DNA from: Candidatus Bathyarchaeota archaeon | Lineage (GTDB): Archaea; Thermoproteota; Bathyarchaeia; RBG-16-48-13; JAGMEO01 | Assembly (NCBI GenBank): GCA_030602965.1 | Contig: JAUVYS010000111.1 | Location: 1-5,027 of the forward strand | Length of the DNA stretch: 5,027 nt | Direction of reading: 5' to 3' | Part shown: positions 1 to 5,027 of the stretch, one piece after another | Layout: the number at the start of each line of letters is the position of its first letter | Position numbering within the stretch: the first letter of the stretch is position 1 | Notes under the pieces: generated by a model | The model's input: only the letters and a program-made list of their open reading frames with translations | Told to the model about the DNA's origin: nothing | Database searches by the model: none | Made by a program: the position numbers and the translations under genes

Positions 1-1
1 T

Positions 2-2347
2 CTTGAAAAAATTGACGAAGAGACTTTGAAACTGAAGACTGAACTTAAGGAAGTTCAAACAAAACAGAAAGTGTACATATCTCGACAGAGAACTCTTCAA
101 AAAAGAAGAACCGAATTTGAGTCAAATATTGCAACACTACAGGTTCATCTTGATGAACTTCAAAAAATGATGCATGAAGAACAGCAGGGCTTTTACACAG
201 TCTCGAAAGATTTAACGAGTAACATTCTCCATAGAGACACAGCTCAAAAGCGCCTATTTGAGGCTGAAAAAACCAGTCAAGAAGCCAGAAGCGTCTTGAA
301 TGAAGATATCATAAAGAGAAAGCTTGAAGAAAACTTTCTCTCTGAGGAGAAAACTCTGGAAAAAATTGAAGAAATTGCAGAGAAGGAGAATATAGAGGGA
401 ATATACGGTAAGCTTGCATCTCTTGTGACTTACGACTCAAAATATGAGAAAGCCCTCGAATCTGCAGCTAATGGATGGTTTAACGCCTTAGTGGTTAAGG
501 ACTTAGAGATCGCTCTGAAGGTTTTGGAAATACTAAAGCGTTTGAAAATTGGTAGATTAAAAATCATCCCCATGAAGGAATTAGTCTTTAACAAACTAGG
601 TGAACCACCAGATATTGAGGGAATTTTAGGTTTTGCTTTCAACATTATAAAGATCGGTGAAAAAAACGCGTTAGCACCGATCTTTAAAAACACAGTAATT
701 ACGGACAACGGAAGAACAGCTTATCTGGCATCGAAAAACGGGTATAGAGCCATTGATCTAGACGGTGATCTGTACGAAGGATGTGGAATAATTGAGGGTG
801 GCTACTATAAGTCAGTCATGAGAGCCTTACCATTCGGGTTAAGCGTAGACGAAATTGATTGGCTACATAGAAACGTCGATGCCTTGGAATCTTTGCTTGA
901 GAAGAGAAGGCTTGAGATCAATGCTCTCGAGGACGGTATAAAGGAGCTGGTTGAAGTTAGAGTTCTCAGAGCAAGGATTGTTGGCGCCCTAGAAAATGAG
1001 GTTGAAAATGTAACTGGAAATGTCAAAAGAGTTGAAGATCACTTAAAGATTTTGGATGACAGAATAGCAGAGATCAATGAGACCGTCAATTCTGACAATG
1101 AAACTATAGTGTCTCTAAAGGAAAAATTGAAGGAATTGAATGTCAGAAAAAGAAAGTGGTCATCCAAAAAAGAACTTTTGAAACCACTGCTCAATCTATC
1201 AAGCCTTACAAAACAGGAAGAACTTGTTAAAGAATTAGAGAGTGAGATAAACGAGCTGGATAGAAGTGTAGTCAAAATCTCGGGAGACGTAAAATTTCTA
1301 GAGTCTAATATGGATACCACTCTAAAACCGGAGGTTATGAGGACTCGTTTAGATTTAAAGAGTTTTAATAAACAGATCTCAACTTTCCAAGATAGAATTG
1401 AAGAGACCAAACAACTTCTTCAACAATCTCAAAACAAACTTTCTGAAAATGAAAGAACAAGAAAAGAAATGTATGAAGATTTATCTTCAGTGAGATCAGA
1501 AAGGAGAAAGTTTGAGACTCAACTCGGTGAAGTTGACGTTCAGATAAATAAACTGGACCAAAAATATCAGCCAATCAGTGAAGAAATACATCAACTTGAC
1601 TTGGAACTACATGAAAGAAAAACTGAAATCACATATCTCGAAAAAGAACTAAAGAAACTCGGTCATAATGAAGTTAAAGTCACAGACCTCAATGAAATAA
1701 AGCTAACACTTGACAATCTACAGAGAGAACTGGAAGGACTGGGTTCAGTGAACCAGTTAGCCATTTACCAGTATAACGGATTAAAAGATAATTACAAACA
1801 TCTTTCTCTTAGAATTAACCAGCTTGAAGAAGAGAAGAAATCTATACTGAAATTCATAGAGGAGCTGGAAAGAAAGAAAAGAGAAACCTTCATGAAAGCT
1901 TACAACCAGATCAACAGTAACTTCAAATCGTTATTTGCAAGGCTAACTGGCGGGGGCAGTGGATGGCTTCAACTCCCAAACACTGAAGATCCACTATCTG
2001 GCGGAATCGACGTTTTTGTCCAGTTTCCAGGGAAATCGCCAAGACTTGTTGCTGGGGCAAGTGGAGGAGAAAAATCCGTGGTTGCTGTGTCCTTCATACT
2101 GGCTCTTCAAAGATTATCCAAGGTTCCATTCTACGTATTTGACGAGATTGACGCACACCTAGACTTATATTATGCAGAGAGGCTTGCTGAACTCTTAGTT
2201 GAGGAGTCAAAGGCGTCTCAGTTCATAGTGGTATCCCTGAGAGACGTGATGATAAACCAGTTTGAAAAAATCTTCGGAGTGTACAGCCAAGATGGTGTCT
2301 CAAAAATAGTCTCTATGAATCTCAAGGAGGTTCCAGCACAATTTTGA
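2..2347 (+). CDS. smc: Chromosome segregation protein SMC, C-terminal two thirds (5' end outside window)
   Basis: This is the ATPase arm protein of the SMC-ScpAB condensin, which organises and helps segregate the chromosome. The frame is open to the left edge, so the start is missing; 781 residues are visible and, from usual SMC lengths, roughly 400 N-terminal residues with Walker A are absent. Counting from the codon at position 2: coiled coil about 1-128; globular hinge about 132-270, beginning EGIYGKLASLVTYDSKYEKA and ending in a glycine-rich GCGIIEGGYY segment; returning coiled coil about 283-550; C-terminal head about 580-781. The head holds the ABC signature ASGGEKS (2057-2077), Walker B FYVFDEID (2129-2152) with catalytic Glu at 2144-2146, the D-loop DAHLD, and FIVVSLRD at the switch position. 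The ending GVYSQDGVSKIVS resembles archaeal SMCs. The hinge and the adjacent scpA/scpB argue against Rad50. The TGA stop overlaps the scpA start. Confidence 0.97.
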   Translation, partial: LEKIDEETLKLKTELKEVQTKQKVYISRQRTLQKRRTEFESNIATLQVHLDELQKMMHEEQQGFYTVSKDLTSNILHRDTAQKRLFEAEKTSQEARSVLNEDIIKRKLEENFLSEEKTLEKIEEIAEKENIEGIYGKLASLVTYDSKYEKALESAANGWFNALVVKDLEIALKVLEILKRLKIGRLKIIPMKELVFNKLGEPPDIEGILGFAFNIIKIGEKNALAPIFKNTVITDNGRTAYLASKNGYRAIDLDGDLYEGCGIIEGGYYKSVMRALPFGLSVDEIDWLHRNVDALESLLEKRRLEINALEDGIKELVEVRVLRARIVGALENEVENVTGNVKRVEDHLKILDDRIAEINETVNSDNETIVSLKEKLKELNVRKRKWSSKKELLKPLLNLSSLTKQEELVKELESEINELDRSVVKISGDVKFLESNMDTTLKPEVMRTRLDLKSFNKQISTFQDRIEETKQLLQQSQNKLSENERTRKEMYEDLSSVRSERRKFETQLGEVDVQINKLDQKYQPISEEIHQLDLELHERKTEITYLEKELKKLGHNEVKVTDLNEIKLTLDNLQRELEGLGSVNQLAIYQYNGLKDNYKHLSLRINQLEEEKKSILKFIEELERKKRETFMKAYNQINSNFKSLFARLTGGGSGWLQLPNTEDPLSGGIDVFVQFPGKSPRLVAGASGGEKSVVAVSFILALQRLSKVPFYVFDEIDAHLDLYYAERLAELLVEESKASQFIVVSLRDVMINQFEKIFGVYSQDGVSKIVSMNLKEVPAQF
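2324..2330 (+). promoter_or_regulatory. Strong SD sequence inside the end of smc, serving scpA
   Basis: AAGGAGG is a near-perfect complement of the archaeal 16S rRNA 3' end. It lies 16 bases before the ATG at 2347 and 13 bases before the in-frame TTG at 2344. That is longer than the usual 5-10 bases, so it may work together with ribosomes terminating at the overlapping smc stop. It slightly favours TTG over ATG by spacing, but the two starts differ by only one residue. Confidence 0.55.
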
Positions 2348-3060
2348 TGAATAAAGCTACCAGAGAGAAGCCCTTTTGGCTTAACCCGCCGTGGAATGTT
2401 CTTTTCGACGTCTTGAAACTTCATAAGATAAATCCTTGGGAAGTTGATATTGCACATCTTCTTGACACTTTAATCGCGGAGATGAAGACAAGAGGTAAGA
2501 TTGACTTTGCCGCTTCAGGTATGGCTCTGTTTTCCTCAGCCACTCTCTACAGAATCAAGTCTGATCTCATACTGGAACTTGAAGAGCCACCCAAGATTGA
2601 AATGGAAAGAAAAGATGTCTATCTTCCACCGCCAATACAGTTACCCTATAGGCATGAATACACAACCACGACCATCAACGACTTAATAGACGCCTTGGAG
2701 AAGGCGCTTAAAAGCGAATTAGAACTAAAAACGTCGATAGGATTATCTGAGTCAAAATTAGAGCCTTTTTATCCTGAGACATCAATCATTGAAAGCATCG
2801 ATAGGTTCATGGTTGATGTTCAAGGTGAAGTTGATAAGCTCTATCAGAAAATCGTTAGACTCGCCAAAGATGAGAAATATATTCTCTTCTCAAGGCTAAC
2901 ATATGGTCAGAAAAAACTTGAAAGATTAAAAACATTTTTCTTAATTCTTTTCATGGCGTGTAATGGCATGATAAAGCTTTGGCAGAACGAAGAGTTCAGC
3001 GAAATATTTCTCAGTCTAAACGAGGATGCCAACATTGGAAGAGCAGAAACAGTATCCTAA
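2347..3060 (+). CDS. scpA: Segregation and condensation protein A (ScpA kleisin)
   Basis: ScpA is the kleisin that bridges the two heads of an SMC dimer and recruits ScpB. The product is 237 residues, about the usual size or slightly short for the family. Residues 13-75 (PPWNVLFDVLKLHKINPWEV, then a segment ending ATLYRIKSDLIL) match the N-terminal kleisin helices that bind the SMC neck. The usual bacterial wording is GPLDLLL...KIDIYDIPI...AATLLEIKSRMLLP. Residues about 80-148 form a less conserved linker containing a proline-rich patch (VYLPPPIQLP). Residues about 150-225 (SRLTYGQKKLERLKTFFLIL, ending EEFSEIFLSL) fit the C-terminal winged helix that contacts the other SMC head. The ATG overlaps the smc TGA by one base (TGATG), which suggests translational coupling; a TTG one codon upstream is also possible. 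Its 3' end overlaps scpB. Confidence 0.93.
   Translation: MNKATREKPFWLNPPWNVLFDVLKLHKINPWEVDIAHLLDTLIAEMKTRGKIDFAASGMALFSSATLYRIKSDLILELEEPPKIEMERKDVYLPPPIQLPYRHEYTTTTINDLIDALEKALKSELELKTSIGLSESKLEPFYPETSIIESIDRFMVDVQGEVDKLYQKIVRLAKDEKYILFSRLTYGQKKLERLKTFFLILFMACNGMIKLWQNEEFSEIFLSLNEDANIGRAETVS
3022..3025 (+). promoter_or_regulatory. GAGG SD candidate that bears on the scpB start
   Basis: GAGG abuts the ATG at 3026, which is too close to serve it, but stands 9 bases before the in-frame TTG at 3035, a normal spacing. Since the next three genes downstream also use TTG, this makes 3035 a serious alternative start for scpB. Confidence 0.4.
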
Positions 3061-3592
3061 TGAAAATGAGAAATACGCTCTTGTTGAAGCAGCCTTGTAC
3101 GTGGCTGGGAGACCTTTGACCCTGAGGACATTAGCATCAATTGCAAGGACTAGCCTGAAAAAGACAAGACATATAATCGTTAGACTCTCCGAGGACTACT
3201 CAAAGCGTAAAGGCGCACTCGAATTTATCGAACTCAATGATGGTAGAATTGTGCTGCAACTGAAATCTAAGTATGTTTCGTCAGTGCAAAGACTGGCGAT
3301 GCGGCCTCTATTAACAATTGGTCCTCTTAAAACACTAGCATTTATCGCGTTTCGCCAGCCTATACTCCAATCAGACGTAGTCGAAGTCCGTGGTTCACAT
3401 GTATACAACCATATACGTAATCTGAAGAGTCTTCACCTCATCACCGCTGAAAGATGCGGAAGATCATATCTACTTAAGACCACAGAGATCTTTGCAGATT
3501 ATTTCAGTTTAAGCCATGATCCGCGTCAAATGAAACGACAGTTAGAGAAAATGTTCAAAGCCCTAGAAAATCAAGAAGAAAGTCAAGACTGA
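3026..3592 (+). CDS. scpB: Segregation and condensation protein B (ScpB)
   Basis: ScpB is the winged-helix accessory subunit that binds the central part of ScpA in the SMC-ScpAB complex. From the ATG the product is 188 residues, typical for the family. The first winged-helix domain is about residues 16-85 (VEAALYVAGRPLTLRTLASI; compare the family's EALLFASGEPLS). The second is about 97-162 and carries the clearest ScpB signature, LKTLAFIAFRQPILQSDVVE followed by VRG, with a closing segment LLKTTEIFADYFSL. A charged tail ends the protein. The ATG at 3026 gives a 35-base overlap with scpA but has no SD at a sensible distance. A TTG at 3035 would be preceded by GAGG (3022-3025) with a 9-base spacer and give 185 residues. 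Identity is firm; the exact start is not. Confidence 0.92.
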   Translation: MPTLEEQKQYPNENEKYALVEAALYVAGRPLTLRTLASIARTSLKKTRHIIVRLSEDYSKRKGALEFIELNDGRIVLQLKSKYVSSVQRLAMRPLLTIGPLKTLAFIAFRQPILQSDVVEVRGSHVYNHIRNLKSLHLITAERCGRSYLLKTTEIFADYFSLSHDPRQMKRQLEKMFKALENQEESQD

Positions 3593-3623
3593 AGATTTAA
3601 AGCGGATAGATTTAACCTTCTGG

Positions 3624-3644
3624 TTCTTAAACCCTTTTTATATT
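3624..3644 (+). promoter_or_regulatory. Probable TATA region of the rps8e-srp19 unit
   Basis: The 80-base gap between scpB and rps8e holds two TATA-like elements: TTCTTAAA at about 3624-3631 and TTTTTATATT at 3635-3644. Archaeal transcription usually starts about 25 bases downstream of the TATA centre. The first would give a leader of about 20 bases that includes an SD-like AGGTAGGATGA (3655-3665). The second would give a leader under 10 bases. The sequence alone does not choose between them. Two further AGATTTAA copies (3593-3600 and 3608-3615) lie upstream. Confidence 0.5.
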
Positions 3645-3672
3645 AGTGTAATGTAGGTAGGATGAAGAAAAA

Positions 3673-4068
3673 TTGCCGAAGAATCACGGAGATCTCTCCA
3701 AAAGAAAACAGTCTGGTGGAAGAAGAAGGCGATACCGAGAAAAAAGAGTCTACGAGCTAGGTGGAGAAGCAGCTGAGACTAGGCTTGGAACTGTCCGCTT
3801 AACTGAAAAACGCGTACGTGGCGGAGGAAAAAAGAGTAGACTGCTAAGTGGGGACTCTGCTAATGTAACAGATCTAAAAACAGGGCAAACAGTGAAGACG
3901 CAAATTCTCAGCGTCATTAAAAACCGTGCAAGTGCCGACTACGACAGAAGAAGAATCATTACTAAGGGAGCAATTATCAAAACGAAGCTTGGAGATGCAA
4001 AAGTAACATCTAGACCCGGACAAACTAGCGTTATAAACGCGGTTTTGATGGGTGAAGAGGAATCTTAG
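3673..4068 (+). CDS. rps8e: Small-subunit ribosomal protein S8e
   Basis: S8e is an archaeal and eukaryotic protein of the 30S/40S subunit with no bacterial counterpart. The product is 131 residues, normal for archaea. Diagnostic segments are the arginine-rich SGGRRRRYREKRVYELG (residues 14-30), the stretch GGGKKSRLLSGDSANVTDLK (50-69) and the C-terminal block RRIITKGAIIKTKLGDAKVT followed by SRPGQ and INAVL (93-125). The protein is strongly basic, as expected for rRNA binding, with a short acidic tail EEES. The TTG start is forced: in frame, a TAG stop lies at 3658-3660 and no other start codon falls between. AGGTAGGATGA at 3655-3665 is a partial SD. An out-of-frame ATG at 3662 lies just upstream. 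The first residues, MPKNHGDLSKRK, lack the aromatic residue and QG often seen near the S8e N-terminus. It probably shares a transcript with srp19. Confidence 0.97.
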   Translation: MPKNHGDLSKRKQSGGRRRRYREKRVYELGGEAAETRLGTVRLTEKRVRGGGKKSRLLSGDSANVTDLKTGQTVKTQILSVIKNRASADYDRRRIITKGAIIKTKLGDAKVTSRPGQTSVINAVLMGEEES

Positions 4069-4083
4069 CCTTAGGGACAAGAC

Positions 4084-4371
4084 TTGAGGAAGACCGGTAA
4101 ACTGGTTATCTGGCCATTGTATTTTGACGCTAAAAAAACCAGGTCTGAAGGTCGAAGAGTACCCGAGAAGCTCGCAGTTAAGGTGCCAAAAACAGATTTA
4201 ATCTTAAAAGCTGCTGAGACCTTGAAACTGAATCCAAGTATCGAAAGAGACGCAGCTCACCCTCGAAACAGGCGAGACATCACAGGCTACATTCTAGTAG
4301 ACAAAAAGAATTCAAAAACAAAAACCTTGAAGAAGTTGGCCAAGGAAATCCGAAACCTTTCTTCAAAATAG
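4084..4371 (+). CDS. srp19: Signal recognition particle 19 kDa subunit (SRP19)
   Basis: SRP19 binds the tips of helices 6 and 8 of 7S (SRP) RNA and prepares it for binding SRP54, so it acts in co-translational targeting of membrane and secreted proteins. The product is 95 residues, normal for archaeal SRP19. The defining block is IWPLYFDAKKTRSEGRRVP (residues 9-27), followed by LAVKVPKTDLILKAAETLKL and the RNA-contacting stretch DAAHPRNRRDITGYILV (56-72), then a lysine-rich C-terminus. The tryptophan often present just after the PR(N/S/Q) motif is replaced by arginine here. The TTG start is the only plausible one: an in-frame TAG lies at 4072-4074. AGGG at 4073-4076 supplies an SD with a 7-base spacer. 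Only 15 bases separate it from rps8e, so the two are probably co-transcribed; a T-rich terminator follows. Confidence 0.95.
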   Translation: MRKTGKLVIWPLYFDAKKTRSEGRRVPEKLAVKVPKTDLILKAAETLKLNPSIERDAAHPRNRRDITGYILVDKKNSKTKTLKKLAKEIRNLSSK

Positions 4372-4375
4372 TCTG

Positions 4376-4404
4376 CTTTCTCATTCAGTTTTCTTTGGTT
4401 TTTT
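4376..4404 (+). terminator. T-rich intrinsic terminator after srp19
   Basis: The first 35 bases after the srp19 stop are pyrimidine-rich on the coding strand, with T runs at 4389-4392, 4394-4396 and six Ts at 4399-4404. Archaeal RNA polymerase terminates at such oligo-T tracts without needing a hairpin. A small inverted repeat TTTTCAGAGAAAA (4401-4413) overlaps the last run. A new promoter before gar1 supports a transcript boundary here. Confidence 0.6.
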
Positions 4405-4447
4405 CAGAGAAAATGTGAAAGCGTATAGCAAGGCAAAGTTTTCAGAG
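4401..4447 (+). repeat. 9-base direct repeat TTTTCAGAG, two copies
   Basis: TTTTCAGAG occurs at 4401-4409 and again at 4439-4447, 38 bases apart start to start, inside the srp19-gar1 gap. The second copy lies just upstream of the gar1 BRE/TATA element. It could be a regulator half-site pair or chance in AT-rich sequence; no coding or RNA gene was seen between the copies. Confidence 0.4.
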
Positions 4448-4457
4448 CGATTTTTCT

Positions 4458-4472
4458 CGGAAATACTTAAAA
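4458..4472 (+). promoter_or_regulatory. BRE/TATA promoter of the gar1-tfb unit
   Basis: CGGAAATACTTAAAA combines a purine-rich BRE-like part (CGGAAA) with a TATA-like part (CTTAAAA, 4466-4472), in the archaeal arrangement. A start about 25 bases downstream, near 4494, would leave a leader of roughly 23 bases containing the gar1 SD. TFB itself, encoded next, binds BRE elements, so autoregulation is conceivable but not shown. Confidence 0.65.
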
Positions 4473-4503
4473 GGTACTAGTTGTGTTTTTCGTACCTATT
4501 ATC

Positions 4504-4509
4504 TGAGGA
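4504..4509 (+). promoter_or_regulatory. SD that fixes the gar1 start
   Basis: TGAGGA lies 7 bases before the TTG at 4517. It supports that codon over the longer in-frame TTG at 4481, which would sit upstream of the predicted transcription start. Confidence 0.65.
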
Positions 4510-4516
4510 TTGCTAC

Positions 4517-4744
4517 TTGCAGAGGCTCGGAAAAGTTATGCATTTGTCTGTCAGTAAAAATTTGATTTTGAAGGCGGAGTCATTAACTGACATTGGGGCA
4601 ACTGTGACGGATAACAACCTCAGAAAGATTGGAAAGGTTGGAGACGTCTTCGGTAATGTTGAGGCGCCTTACATCTCTGTGAGGTTGAATGTTAAAGACC
4701 CTGAGAAGTATGTTGGGCAGGTCCTCTATACATTAGAGGCTTGA
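4517..4744 (+). CDS. gar1: H/ACA ribonucleoprotein subunit Gar1
   Basis: Gar1 is a core protein of H/ACA RNPs. It binds the catalytic subunit Cbf5 and helps substrate loading and product release during guide-RNA-directed pseudouridylation of rRNA. The product is 75 residues, the typical archaeal size: only the conserved central beta-barrel, without the glycine/arginine-rich tails of eukaryotic Gar1. Recognisable segments are QRLGKVMHLSVSKNLILKAE (2-21), then IGKVGDVFGNVEAPYISVR (38-56), then DPEKYVGQVLYTL (61-73). The TTG start is chosen because MQRLGKV matches the family's usual beginning and a good SD stands 7 bases upstream. A longer form from the TTG at 4481 would add 12 residues (beginning MCFSYLLSEDCY) that do not look like Gar1. 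Only 13 bases separate it from tfb, so the two are probably co-transcribed. Confidence 0.94.
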   Translation: MQRLGKVMHLSVSKNLILKAESLTDIGATVTDNNLRKIGKVGDVFGNVEAPYISVRLNVKDPEKYVGQVLYTLEA

Positions 4745-4749
4745 AGGAG
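4744..4749 (+). promoter_or_regulatory. SD of tfb
   Basis: AAGGAG begins on the last base of the gar1 stop codon and stands 8 bases before the ATG at 4758. This is a clear SD at normal spacing and fixes the tfb start. Confidence 0.75.
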
Positions 4750-4757
4750 ATTAAAAA

Positions 4758-5027
4758 ATGAGTGATGAGGCTGAACATCGTTCTATGATGTCTACCACTC
4801 GCTGTCCTGAATGTAGGAATGAGAGACTCATGAAAGATTATGACACAGCGGAGATTGTGTGCATGAACTGCGGCGTTGTCTTGGACGAGAAAATCACAAA
4901 TAACGGACCAGAGTGGAGAGCCTTCACCGCAGAACAGAGAGAGAAAAGAAACAGGGTGGGCGCGCCTTTAACTTTCACCATCCACGATAAAGGCTTGTCA
5001 ACCATGATCGACTGGCAGAATAAGGAC
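4758..5027 (+). CDS. tfb: Transcription initiation factor TFB (TFIIB homologue), N-terminal 90 residues (3' end outside window)
   Basis: TFB is the archaeal TFIIB. It binds the TBP-TATA complex and BRE, recruits RNA polymerase and helps open the promoter. Visible are an N-terminal zinc ribbon with the four ligands Cys16, Cys19, Cys35 and Cys38 (CPEC and CMNC), ending GVVLDEKI, and the B-reader/linker region: GPEWRAFTAEQREKR (residues 50-64), then RVGAPLTFTIHDKGLSTMID (66-85). The frame runs off the right edge. Normal TFB is about 300 residues, so the two cyclin-like repeats that bind TBP and BRE DNA lie outside. The start is an ATG with a good SD; ATG codons 10 and 11 are later in-frame alternatives but lack an equally good site. 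Its position directly after gar1 is a familiar archaeal arrangement. Confidence 0.97.
   Translation, partial: MSDEAEHRSMMSTTRCPECRNERLMKDYDTAEIVCMNCGVVLDEKITNNGPEWRAFTAEQREKRNRVGAPLTFTIHDKGLSTMIDWQNKD

Noticed and set aside
26..28. TTG as the start of the first gene
   Set aside because: The same frame continues without a stop to the left edge and encodes more coiled coil; the visible product is clearly the middle and end of an SMC, so this is an internal Leu codon.
430..1574. Several open frames of 69-123 codons on the minus strand
   Set aside because: They lie wholly opposite the SMC hinge and coiled-coil coding sequence, show no recognisable domains and are rich in Ser/Leu/Phe, as expected for the complement of a Lys/Glu-rich coiled coil.
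2246..2252. GTGATGA, a perfect C-box match inside smc
   Set aside because: No CTGA D box follows at a suitable distance and the bases encode conserved residues after the SMC switch region.
3593..3672. Possible tRNA or other RNA gene in the scpB-rps8e gap
   Set aside because: The sequence is AT-rich with TATA-like words, no T-loop motif and no extended stem; it is explained as promoter.
4481..4516. Longer gar1 start at TTG 4481
   Set aside because: It would lie upstream of the transcription start predicted from the TATA at 4466-4472, lacks an SD, and the extra 12 residues do not match Gar1.
4762..4810. C/D box sRNA-like pattern at the start of tfb (GTGATGA, an ATGATG, then CTGA)
   Set aside because: The D' box falls only two bases after the C box, leaving no guide, no terminal stem pairs across the ends, and the region codes for the N-terminus and zinc ribbon of TFB.
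1..5027. Mobile element, CRISPR array or integration site
   Set aside because: No transposase or integrase frame, no regularly spaced repeats and no long terminal inverted repeats were seen; genes occupy nearly all of the window.

Overview
This window reads as ordinary, densely packed archaeal chromosome. Every gene is on the + strand. The archaeal assignment rests on ribosomal protein S8e, SRP19, Gar1 without glycine/arginine tails, and a TFB (TFIIB homologue) in one row. It is also supported by BRE/TATA-like promoter sequence and by short Shine-Dalgarno (SD) sites. The combination with a complete smc-scpA-scpB operon, frequent TTG starts and moderate AT richness is compatible with the Thermoproteota (TACK) side, for example a Bathyarchaeia-like or related lineage. 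That lineage guess is inference from general resemblance and is not proven by the window.

Region 1 (2-3592) is a chromosome-organisation operon. The C-terminal two thirds of SMC (hinge, returning coiled coil and C-terminal ATPase head) is followed by the kleisin ScpA, which starts inside the SMC stop codon. ScpB follows and starts inside the end of scpA. Together they encode a prokaryotic condensin: the SMC dimer forms the ring arms, ScpA bridges the heads, and ScpB binds ScpA.

Region 2 (3593-4371) is an 80-base gap with TATA-like elements, then rps8e and srp19 only 15 bases apart. Both start with TTG. A T-rich probable terminator follows srp19.

Region 3 (4372-5027) has a 145-base non-coding gap with the terminator, a 9-base direct repeat and a good BRE/TATA promoter. 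The short gar1 gene and the first 90 codons of tfb follow, separated by 13 bases. The product set couples translation (S8e), membrane targeting (SRP19), rRNA pseudouridylation (Gar1 in H/ACA RNPs) and transcription initiation (TFB). From memory this is a commonly conserved archaeal housekeeping neighbourhood.

I found no mobile element, CRISPR array, tRNA, rRNA or convincing sRNA gene. No undescribed system is evident. The points worth a second look concern start-codon choice, gene overlaps, small departures from family motifs and the two intergenic gaps.
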